A DNA stretch of 17,064 nucleotides, from contig LFTF01000099.1 in NCBI GenBank assembly GCA_001512945.1, positions 16,570-33,633 on the forward strand, in the 5' to 3' direction. Positions 7,883 through 14,451 of the stretch are shown piece by piece. Below the pieces are notes generated by a model, which saw only the letters and a list, made by a program, of their open reading frames with translations, had not been told where the DNA came from and did no database searches. The position numbers were made by a program, and so were the translations under genes. The DNA comes from Clostridiales bacterium DTU023. Its GTDB lineage: Bacteria > Bacillota > Clostridia > Saccharofermentanales > DTU023. Positions within the stretch are counted from its first letter, which is position 1. Every line of letters starts with the position of its first letter.

Positions 7883-9688
7883 ATGGCAGAACAGGATAGG
7901 CTTGCTCTCTACCGATTGTGGCGACCACAAACGTTTTCTGAAATGGTAGCTCAGGAACAAGTTGTTTATCCGCTTCGCCAGAGCGTCATCAGTGAGACTT
8001 TTTCGCACGCGCTCCTTTTTTCGGGGACACGCGGGACAGGTAAGACGTCTCTTGCCAAAATTTTTGCCAAAGCCATCAACTGCCTTAATCCCAACAATGG
8101 GGATCCGTGCAACCAATGTGAGATATGCCAAGCCGCCAATGACGGTTCGCTGATGGACATCAACGAGATTGACGCGGCCTCACATAACAGTGTTGACGAT
8201 ATCAGAAGACTGACAGATGAGATCGTTTTTACACCGATCCGCGCGCGCTACAAAGTTTACATTATCGATGAAGTCCATATGCTGTCGCCAGGCGCATTTA
8301 ACGCGCTCTTAAAGACACTCGAGGAACCACCGGCACACGCAGTTTTCATAATGGCCACCACGGAGCCTCACCGAATCCCTGCGACCATCATCTCGCGCAG
8401 TCAGCATTTCCGGTTCCGTCGCATCCCCAATGAAGAAATTATAAGACGCATGCAGGATATCGCTAAGAGCATCGATCTCACCGTTGATGAAGACGCGCTC
8501 GAAGTGATTGCATTGCTATCAGGCGGCGCGTTGCGCGATGCCATCAGCCTGCTCGATCAGACTCGACAGCTTCAGACAAAATCGGTAAGCCGCGACGATG
8601 TGCTAGCGCTCGCAGGGCGTGTGCCCGACCAATTTTTGTCCGAAACGGCCGTCGCTATTCTCTGCCAACAGTCTGAAACGCTTTTGTCAAACATCCAGGA
8701 ACTCGCCATGTCAGGGCGAGACCTCACGCGTTTTGTCACAGATCTCGGCGGCTACTTCCGAAATTTGCTGGTCTGCAGTGTGTCAGCAAACCCTGAACGT
8801 CTGATCCAGATGCGTGGCGAAGATATACGTTACATGACGACTATTGCCAAGACAACATCACCTGGTATTCTTTCAGATTTAATCGCGGGACTGGCCGGGT
8901 TACTTGTCACACTTCGCTTCTCCCCCGACCTTCGGACAACACTAGAAATCGGCTTGATTCAGCTGTCTACGCAGTGGGGACGAGCACATCCAAACGCCAA
9001 CGAACAATCGCTTCCGGTTGAAAAAATGAAACTAGGATCAATCGTAGAGATAAAAGATCCACTCCCCGTAGAGCTTACGGATACGGCCACACCAACTGTT
9101 ATCGCAAATGATCATGCTATTGATCCCACTCCCGCCGAAGATGAGGAACCTATTCCTGTCCCTGACGAACTTATCCCGCCAGAAGTAAAGGTTGATAAAA
9201 TTCCCACAGAGACACAAGTTTCGCCGCCAGAGATAGTCGTCTCCGTCGCCCAAAGCACTCAAGATGTTGAAGGCGAATTAACGAAGACACCCTGTGCCCT
9301 GCCGGGCGCAGGCATGATCAAGACAAATGATGGCGAAGAGTCTCTGCTCACTGTCTGGCGCGACGTACTCGATCTAGTGCAAAAAGAACACCGTATCGAT
9401 ATTTCGCTGTGTGCGCGTCCCGCACGTGTTTTGTTTGAAGAGGATGTTTTTGAAATTCATTTCGACCATAGCCTCATCGGTCAACACACGTGCTTGAACA
9501 AAAAGGAAAGCATTGAACTGATCACGCAGTTATTGACGCAACGCACAGGTCGCCATTACCCTGTACAAATAGTACTCGATGAATCACTCGATAAAGCGAT
9601 CGGGGCAACGGCTGAGTGGCCATGGCTCGCTCAGGCTCGTGACAAAGCCCTAAAAGAAGACATTCCCTCGCCCGATGAGAGGGCATAA
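7883..9688 (+). CDS. dnaX: DNA polymerase III subunit gamma/tau
   Basis: Clamp-loader ATPase subunit that organises the replicative polymerase. The N-terminal AAA+ module shows Walker A GTRGTGKT (48-55), a zinc module with Cys67, Cys76, Cys79 and Cys82, NEIDAASHNSVDDIR (94-108), Walker B IIDEVHML (127-134), sensor-1 ATTEP and the arginine finger in ISRS (170-173; most homologues have Cys where Ser173 stands here). Domains II-III run to about 370. An acidic, Pro-rich linker (about 390-470) is followed by a C-terminal tau-like domain to 601. The start has TGAGGT about 6 nt upstream. There is no A-rich slippery heptamer, so programmed frameshifting to make gamma is not evident. Followed closely by ybaB and recR. 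Confidence 0.97.
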   Translation: MAEQDRLALYRLWRPQTFSEMVAQEQVVYPLRQSVISETFSHALLFSGTRGTGKTSLAKIFAKAINCLNPNNGDPCNQCEICQAANDGSLMDINEIDAASHNSVDDIRRLTDEIVFTPIRARYKVYIIDEVHMLSPGAFNALLKTLEEPPAHAVFIMATTEPHRIPATIISRSQHFRFRRIPNEEIIRRMQDIAKSIDLTVDEDALEVIALLSGGALRDAISLLDQTRQLQTKSVSRDDVLALAGRVPDQFLSETAVAILCQQSETLLSNIQELAMSGRDLTRFVTDLGGYFRNLLVCSVSANPERLIQMRGEDIRYMTTIAKTTSPGILSDLIAGLAGLLVTLRFSPDLRTTLEIGLIQLSTQWGRAHPNANEQSLPVEKMKLGSIVEIKDPLPVELTDTATPTVIANDHAIDPTPAEDEEPIPVPDELIPPEVKVDKIPTETQVSPPEIVVSVAQSTQDVEGELTKTPCALPGAGMIKTNDGEESLLTVWRDVLDLVQKEHRIDISLCARPARVLFEEDVFEIHFDHSLIGQHTCLNKKESIELITQLLTQRTGRHYPVQIVLDESLDKAIGATAEWPWLAQARDKALKEDIPSPDERA

Positions 9689-9708
9689 ATTGAATAACGG
9701 AGGACCAT

Positions 9709-10071
9709 ATGGCTAGAGGAAGACGTGGAGGTTTCCAGCAAGGCGGCATGTCCGGCGGCGGCAACCAGATGAACCAATTAATGAAGCAAGCTCAAAAGAT
9801 GCAAGAGGATATCGCGATCGCCCAGGAAGAAGTTGACGCTATGAAGGCTGAAGCCACTTCAGGCGGCGGTGTTGTGCGTGTTGTCATCGGATCCGGACAC
9901 CTGATCGAAGAACTCGAGATCAATCCGGATGTCGTCGATCCCGACGATGTCGAAATGTTGCAAGATCTGGTCACCGCTGCGGTCAATGACGCGGCGCGTC
10001 AGCTTGATGAAATGAGTGAAGCGCGTATGGCACAGGTCACAGGCGGCGGTCTGGGATTGCCGGGATTCTGA
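9709..10071 (+). CDS. ybaB: YbaB/EbfC family nucleoid-associated protein
   Basis: Small dimeric DNA-binding protein (120 aa) of the YbaB/EbfC family, almost always between dnaX and recR. The N-terminus is Gly/Arg/Gln-rich (about 1-20). The conserved region follows: MNQLMKQAQKMQEDI, then TSGGGVVRVVIGSGHLIEELEINPDVV, ending in the Gly-rich GGGLGLPGF typical of the family. AACGGAGGACC about 6 nt upstream is a strong ribosome binding site. It lies 20 bp after dnaX and 2 bp before recR, so all three should be one operon. Confidence 0.95.
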   Translation: MARGRRGGFQQGGMSGGGNQMNQLMKQAQKMQEDIAIAQEEVDAMKAEATSGGGVVRVVIGSGHLIEELEINPDVVDPDDVEMLQDLVTAAVNDAARQLDEMSEARMAQVTGGGLGLPGF

Positions 10072-10073
10072 TC

Positions 10074-10679
10074 ATGGCGTATCGCTTCTCGCCCGCTATC
10101 GCGAAACTCATCAATGCGCTGGGCAAGCTGCCCGGCATCGGACAAAAGACAGCGCAACGGCTTGCTTTCCATATTCTCGACGAATCACGCGAGGACGCTT
10201 TGGCCCTTGCAGATGCGATCCGTGAAGCCTGTGCGTCCGTTACACTCTGCTCAGAATGTTGTAATCTGACCGAGGATGACCCTTGTGATATTTGTCAGTC
10301 CAGAACACGCGACCGCACCAGGATTTGCATTGTTGAAAACCCGCGCGATGTTGCGGCTATGGAGCGCATCCACGACTACCGAGGTCTCTACCATGTCCTG
10401 CACGGAGTTATCTCCCCGATGCATGACATCGGCCCTGAAGATATCAAGCTGAGAGAATTATTTCAAAGGCTTCAAACTCATGATGAGATCGAGGAGATCA
10501 TCCTCGCAACCAATCCTACGATCGAAGGCGAAGCGACCGCGCTTTATGTCGCGCGACTTTTGAAACCTTCAGGAATCCGGACCACACGTATCGCTCACGG
10601 CATTCCCATGGGAGCTGCATTGGAATACGCTGACGAGGTCACGCTCGCGCGAGCGTTCCAGAATAGGCAAGAAATCTGA
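10074..10679 (+). CDS. recR: Recombination mediator protein RecR
   Basis: Ring-forming DNA-binding protein that acts with RecF/RecO to load RecA on gapped DNA. At 201 aa it has the standard length. Helix-hairpin-helix LPGIGQKTAQRLAFHIL (19-35) is followed by a zinc finger with Cys59, Cys62, Cys71 and Cys74, then a Toprim domain beginning at ICIVENPRD (84-92, acidic Glu88), with GVISPMHDIGPEDI and a C-terminal Walker-B-like stretch IEEIILATNPTIEGEATA. The ATG begins 2 nt after the ybaB stop, consistent with translational coupling. Confidence 0.97.
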   Translation: MAYRFSPAIAKLINALGKLPGIGQKTAQRLAFHILDESREDALALADAIREACASVTLCSECCNLTEDDPCDICQSRTRDRTRICIVENPRDVAAMERIHDYRGLYHVLHGVISPMHDIGPEDIKLRELFQRLQTHDEIEEIILATNPTIEGEATALYVARLLKPSGIRTTRIAHGIPMGAALEYADEVTLARAFQNRQEI

Positions 10680-10699
10680 TGTGCTCGCTTCACAATAAC

Positions 10700-10728
10700 T
10701 TGACACTCATTATGAAACGTGGTAGATT
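10700..10728 (+). promoter_or_regulatory. Sigma70/sigma-A promoter for the tRNA pair
   Basis: A consensus -35 TTGACA (10700-10705), a 17-nt spacer and a -10 TAGATT (10723-10728) lie 21 bp before tRNA-Leu, with initiation expected near 10735. Confidence 0.75.
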
Positions 10729-10749
10729 ATTTAAGCGTTTCGAATTACT

Positions 10750-10836
10750 GCTCGTGTGGCGGAATCGGCAGACGCAGCGGACTTAAAATCCGCAGGATTC
10801 AAATCCATGCCGGTTCGAGTCCGGCCACGAGCACCA
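10750..10836 (+). tRNA. tRNA-Leu(UAA)
   Basis: Class II tRNA of 87 nt including encoded CCA. The acceptor GCTCGTG (10750-10756) pairs with CACGAGC (10826-10832). The anticodon stem GCGGA/TCCGC encloses loop CTTAAAA, giving anticodon TAA. A long variable arm and TPsiC arm CCGGTTCGAGTCCGG follow. Confidence 0.95.
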
Positions 10837-10854
10837 AATCAAAACGATGAACAC

Positions 10855-10930
10855 CGCGGAGTGGAGCAGCTGGTAGCTTGTCGGGCTCATAACCCGAAGG
10901 TCGCAGGTTCGAATCCTGCCTCCGCAACCA
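10855..10930 (+). tRNA. Initiator tRNA-fMet(CAU)
   Basis: 76 nt with encoded CCA. CGCGGAG (10855-10861) faces CTCCGCA (10920-10926), leaving the C1:A72 mismatch that marks bacterial initiator tRNA. The anticodon stem has the three consecutive G-C pairs (GGG/CCC) around CTCATAA, also an initiator signature. The 3' 44 nt are overlapped on the minus strand by the recombinase reading frame. Confidence 0.95.
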
Positions 10931-12449
10931 TACTATCTCCGACCTTTTGAGGTCGGGATAAGCCGGACTCACCGAGTTCGGCTTTTATTTTTATGAGAAC
11001 ATTTTCCTTGGAAACGATGATCTCATCAACTACACTCTGGATCGCTTTTTTCTGCAATTCCGTATCATCACCTGACATTTGTTCGATGACAGCATCGAGG
11101 GCTTTTTTGACGATCTTTGCATGATACTCAGGAACAGTCCTTGGGGTAATGCGCTCTAACCAGTCTTCCGCTTCTGCGATCTCGCGCTCCACTTGCAAGA
11201 GGCGTTCCTCAACGGTTCTGCTATAACCCATTTTGGCAAGAGAATCTGTTAAGTTTGACGCTTGTGTTTTTAATCCTGCAAGTATTTTTTCCCATCGCCG
11301 TATTTCTTGATTCTGCTCGGACATAATTTCTTTAATACGCTGATTGGCAACATTAGCCATCTCTTGGCAGTCGAACTTCTCACACATCTTCTTCACAGCT
11401 TCAACAACTTGTGGTTCTATCCAATCTTGCCGGATCGATTTATTCTTGCATCCATTGTGTTTTTTACGGCCAGAACATGCATAGTACACAGTTTCATAAC
11501 CTCTTGTGTTGCGGGATGGTTGACCGCACATTGCGCTTCCACATTCTTCGCAGAAGATCTTGCCCGTCAAAAGATAAACGCGCTTCGCTCTTGTTTTCCC
11601 TACTTTTTTTTTATTCTGATCCATTTTGAGTGCCACTCTCCTCCATGTGCTCTCGTCAATGATCCGAGGTAACATATTGTCAATACGGATCACATCTTGT
11701 GGATTGACTGATTTTTTCCCTTTACGTTTCCCATATTTATTGTACTGGTTCTGGTTATGAACATATACGCCGCGATATTTTTCATTTCTCAATATCCCGT
11801 GGATCGAAGAAACATTAAACGTTTTGCCCCTTCTGGTCTGATACCCGGAGAGATTTAAATGATCTGCAAGTTGTCTCATGGAATATTTGCCGGATGCGTA
11901 CATAGCGAATATCTCTTTTACCATCGGCGCTGTTTCATAGTCGATCTCATATTTTTTATTTACAATTTTGAAGCCGATTGGACAAACACCGCCTAAGAAA
12001 TTGCCCTGCTCGACATTCTTTCTCATGGTTTTTCTGACTTCACGACTAAGATTTTGGCTGTATTGTTGTGCCATGAGCGCCATCATGCTATTCAAGAATT
12101 CGCCCTGTACACCATCATTAATACCTGACTCAACAAAAGCCATGACAACATCATGTTCTTCAAGATGATGCTTTACGTTTTCGTAATCGCGCACATTGCG
12201 AAATGCCCGGTCCACCTTATGGGCAACGACAATTTGGAAGCACTTCTGTTCCGCGTCCTCAATGAGTCGTTGTAAAGCGGGTCGCTTCAAAGCTGATGTA
12301 CCTGATATCCCAAAATCAGCGTAATGGTCGTAAACGGTCCACCCTTGTTGTTCACAATAACGCTCGCAGGCTTCGATTTGCGCTTCAATGGAGAGCTCGG
12401 ACTGTCTGTCTGTGCTAACTCTTCCGTATATGGCCGCCATGACGTTCAA
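10887..12449 (-). CDS. Large serine recombinase (integrase) of a mobile element
   Basis: Site-specific recombinase that makes a phosphoserine link to DNA. Start chosen: TTG at 12449, because AGGAGGT (12457-12463) is 7 nt upstream; an ATG at 12440 is 16 nt away. From this start (520 aa), the resolvase domain has YGRVSTDRQ with nucleophile Ser12, HKVDRAFRN near 77-85 and the recombinase domain at about 155-280. A zinc ribbon follows with Cys300, Cys303, Cys325 and Cys334, and a coiled coil at about 372-437. Resolvase-recombinase-zinc ribbon-coiled coil is the architecture of phage and ICE serine integrases. The expected C-terminus is near residue 492. The last 28 residues are encoded by the tRNA terminator and antisense tRNA-fMet, ending AGFEPATFGL, so the tail is read-through into host DNA. 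It probably still integrates or excises, but partners are degraded. Confidence 0.93.
   Translation of the reverse strand: MNVMAAIYGRVSTDRQSELSIEAQIEACERYCEQQGWTVYDHYADFGISGTSALKRPALQRLIEDAEQKCFQIVVAHKVDRAFRNVRDYENVKHHLEEHDVVMAFVESGINDGVQGEFLNSMMALMAQQYSQNLSREVRKTMRKNVEQGNFLGGVCPIGFKIVNKKYEIDYETAPMVKEIFAMYASGKYSMRQLADHLNLSGYQTRRGKTFNVSSIHGILRNEKYRGVYVHNQNQYNKYGKRKGKKSVNPQDVIRIDNMLPRIIDESTWRRVALKMDQNKKKVGKTRAKRVYLLTGKIFCEECGSAMCGQPSRNTRGYETVYYACSGRKKHNGCKNKSIRQDWIEPQVVEAVKKMCEKFDCQEMANVANQRIKEIMSEQNQEIRRWEKILAGLKTQASNLTDSLAKMGYSRTVEERLLQVEREIAEAEDWLERITPRTVPEYHAKIVKKALDAVIEQMSGDDTELQKKAIQSVVDEIIVSKENVLIKIKAELGESGLSRPQKVGDSMVAEAGFEPATFGL
10939..10993 (+). terminator. Terminator of the tRNA operon (double hairpin)
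   Basis: A first hairpin CCGACCT/AGGTCGG (10939-10956, no T-tract) is followed by AGCCGGACTC/GAGTTCGGCT (10961-10970 with 10974-10983; one G-T pair) and TTTATTTTTA. The second is a strong Rho-independent terminator. Its T-tract coincides with the probable mobile-element boundary. Confidence 0.85.
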
Positions 12450-12483
12450 CAGCAATACCTCCTGGCTTTGACTGATTCTATTG

Positions 12484-12675
12484 CTAATTCGCCAAACTAT
12501 GTTCTCTATATAAGGTAACTTGTGAAGGAACAACGCTGGGTCCCTGTTTGCTATCCAGGTGCCTCAGACAGTGCTCAAACAACTCATCGGCTCTTTCTTG
12601 CGGGGATTTAGGACCAAGACAGTAATTTGTTCTCTGCCTATAGAAGCCTCCATCAACAAGTATCGCAGTTTTCAC
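12484..12675 (-). pseudogene. 3'-truncated NYN-domain protein
   Basis: The start is GTG at 12675, with GGAGG 6 nt upstream. The 63-residue product begins KTAILVDGGFYRQR, the first strand and acidic residue of NYN (PIN-like, LabA/DUF88) predicted ribonucleases. It continues SPQERADELFEHCLRHLDSKQ as in phage-associated members of about 250 aa. It loses similarity after LYR (about 12508) and stops shortly after, so three quarters of the domain is missing. The gene lies immediately upstream of, and co-directional with, the recombinase, a pairing seen in clostridial prophages. The truncation places the recombinase ribosome binding site next to the break. Not expected to be catalytic. Confidence 0.7.
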
Positions 12676-12685
12676 GTAATCCTCC

Positions 12686-12745
12686 AAAAAAAAAGCTCTT
12701 GGGCTCGGAACATCCCTTATGCTGGGAGACGTACTGCCAAGAGCT
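12686..12745 (-). terminator. Attenuator-like terminator in the NYN/recombinase leader
   Basis: On the minus strand, AGCTCTTGG (12737-12745) pairs perfectly over 9 bp with CCAAGAGCT (12694-12702), and nine Ts follow. Inside is a second small stem (TCCC/GGGA, 7-nt loop). The T-tract directly abuts the GGAGG of the NYN gene. It is either the terminator of the upstream phage genes or a leader attenuator controlling NYN and recombinase expression; the family is not recognised. Confidence 0.7.
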
Positions 12746-12747
12746 GA

Positions 12748-12903
12748 TTAACTTACAACTTGCGTTGCACTCTGATCGTCGTCGAGCTCTTCGCCGCTGT
12801 GTGCGGCTATTTGTGCATTGGTGGCGCTTACTTCTTGCGGTGATAACGGCATAATTTTAGGTTCGCGGTCGTACTTGCCGGAAGCATGCAAGTCTTCAGC
12901 CAA
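12748..12903 (-). pseudogene. Short acidic orphan ORF, probable gene remnant
   Basis: A 51-codon frame opens with TTG at 12903, 7 nt after the stop of the upstream phage hypothetical, and ends with TAA at 12748-12750. The amino acid usage looks like a real protein C-terminus (KIMPLSPQEV, then SGEELDDDQSATQVVS). It has no ribosome binding site, and stops lie immediately upstream of the TTG. I do not recognise it. The simplest reading is the 3' end of a deleted phage gene fused near 12903; a genuine tiny gene is possible. Confidence 0.35.
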
Positions 12904-12910
12904 CTATCAG

Positions 12911-13216
12911 TCAGAGGCGTTTTCTCTTGATAATTTCAGTAACCTCGCCTGTATAATCCTCAAGCACTTCAAATCTTCCACCCTCTGATGAGTTGTCAAG
13001 AGGACGTGGGTTGACTAAGTCGTAGATATAATCTTCATCGCTATCGTCAACAACTTTGGGATACCCATATTGGTCTCTAACGATGTTATACTCTTTTCCA
13101 TCCGTTAATGCGTCGACACCAAAAGATTCACCAATATATCTTACGATAGCCATAAGTTCTAGTGGAATCCATTCATCGCGCTCACATTGATACACATTAA
13201 CTGTTCTTGGCTCCAT
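12911..13216 (-). CDS. Small phage hypothetical protein
   Basis: About 101 aa. Start is ATG at 13216 or GTG at 13219; GAGGAA is suitably placed for either. The segment SFGVDALTDGKEYNIVRDQ, followed by VVDDSDEDYIYDL and FEVLEDY, resembles small hypotheticals that follow minor capsid genes in Bacillota phages. The pattern is a conserved 'LT.GK.Y.V' strand followed by 'DD.G/SE.Y.Y' strands, suggesting a small beta-barrel (SH3-like) fold. Function unknown. Its start lies inside the in-frame extension of the minor capsid gene, the overlap expected in a phage operon. Confidence 0.6.
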   Translation of the reverse strand: MEPRTVNVYQCERDEWIPLELMAIVRYIGESFGVDALTDGKEYNIVRDQYGYPKVVDDSDEDYIYDLVNPRPLDNSSEGGRFEVLEDYTGEVTEIIKRKRL

Positions 13217-13334
13217 CACGTTTTTTCCTCGTGGTTCTATTTTTCATCCTCATTTCGTATTGTTCACCGTTTCTTTCGTACCAATGAACATCATGCACAT
13301 ATTTTTCACTTATTATTCTACCAACTTTTTTGTG
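13197..13334 (-). other. In-frame coding continuation of the minor capsid gene beyond TGA
   Basis: After the TGA at 13335-13337 the same frame stays open for 45 codons to TAA at 13197-13199. The encoded stretch KKVGRIISEKYVHDVHWYER reads like protein. With the preceding DKYGGEPYQ it gives the pattern KYGG...[stop]..K.G....D.HWYE that I associate with phage minor capsid C-terminal domains, where the position of the stop would be Trp (TGG to TGA, a single change). The extension overlaps the next gene start by about 20 nt, normal in phage operons. Confidence 0.55.
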
Positions 13335-14447
13335 TCATTGATAGGGTTCTCCTCCATATTTATCGACGAGATTGTCGACTATTCTAATTTGAGGACCTTT
13401 CGCTATCGTTAATGATTTATCAATTATGGCGTCCTTAGGCAAAAACCCTTTTTCGTTAGTGTTGGGATCGATAAAGTCTAATCTCTCTTTGAGATGATTC
13501 GGGTTCAGAGCGTGATACCGCTCCCTTACCCTGCTTCTTCTAAGATCGTGTTCTTCAATGTGATCACGGAGCTCCTTGGACTTCGCTCTAGCCTTTCGAT
13601 TCGCTCGCCTTGCTGTGTCCTCGTCGCCAATCTCTTTAGCCACATCACGCTCACGCTTCGCCTTACGAAGCTCACGCTCAAGTTTGCGCTGTTTCTGCTC
13701 CTGCTTATAGCGTTCTTGGTTCTCGGACTCATCGATCTCTTTTTGGAGGTTCTCAGACAATCCATCGAAGAACATACCAATGTGATGTCGGCAGTTGATG
13801 CCAAGGATGCCATCCGGTTCACCGTAGCTTGTCTTATTCCAATCGCCAACTGGCCATGTCTTGCCGTTTTTATCTTTGGCTGTAGACACCGTGCCGGAAC
13901 GGCTGAACAGTCGTCCTTGCACTAGGGCACATTTAGGTCTTGCTCCTAAGTGAGAGCTAACGATGATGATGTCAGCGCCAACTTCGTCCATCCGGGTAAA
14001 AGCCGCTTGATTGGCAGTACTATTTCCGGTCGTTCTGAGAATCATTTCGACTGCGCTCTGAGGCTCCCAAACGCGACCAGAACGATCAACAAAGCCTGTG
14101 AGACCTTCGTTCACCAGTGACCGTGTCGCGGTCTTCATAGCCACGATAGGGCTCTCACCGCTAGAGATAAACCCTGCTGCCTTATTGAGCGTATTGATGT
14201 ACTGCTGTTGCGCGCTCGTTAACATAGAAGTATTCACGAGATTCATCTTGTCGAGTGCTTGCTCTTTGAGCTTCGCTAGCATAAATGTTGTTTTTGCCGC
14301 TTGATGTGGTTCTGGCATCTGTCGAATTAGGCCACGTTCCCATGCCTCTTGCAAGATCGCTCCGTCGCCTCCTTGGACAGAGGCCTTTGCGATGTGATAG
14401 AGCATCTTCTCTATTTGCGGCGGAACATCATTTAGGACACGTCGCAT
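13335..14447 (-). pseudogene. Phage minor capsid protein (Phage_min_cap2-like), broken at both ends
   Basis: Virion structural protein homologue. From the first ATG (370 codons), the region around 75-125 (TSAQQQYINTLNKAAGFISS, then LVNEGLTGFVDRSGR), SSHLGARPKCALVQGRLFS (164-182) and GINCRHHIG (216-224, Cys/His-rich) are family hallmarks. A highly charged coiled coil (about 230-310) and a C-terminal globular part follow. The 5' end looks truncated. The frame is open upstream to about 14490 with plausible residues (ARFRRESIDV) but no start codon or ribosome binding site before the ATG at 14447, and the upstream DNA belongs to addB. The 3' end is cut by an in-frame TGA. Likely non-functional remnant of a head gene. 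Confidence 0.75.
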
Positions 14448-14451
14448 GACA

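Noticed and set aside
9340..9500. Programmed frameshift site in dnaX
   Set aside because: Only runs of five As are present; no A6-7G slippery heptamer with a downstream stem was seen.
10887..10930. A real C-terminal recombinase domain ending AGFEPATFGL
   Set aside because: That peptide is the well-known antisense translation of a tRNA 3' half; it is not a domain.
12450..12533. Upstream extension of the recombinase to an ATG at 12533
   Set aside because: The extension reads through NYN remnant DNA, is not conserved-looking, and a strong AGGAGGT sits ahead of TTG 12449.
13197..13337. UGA reassigned to Trp in this genome
   Set aside because: Several neighbouring genes (deaminase, ybaB, recR, the phage hypothetical) end with TGA in normal positions, so a genome-wide code change is excluded.
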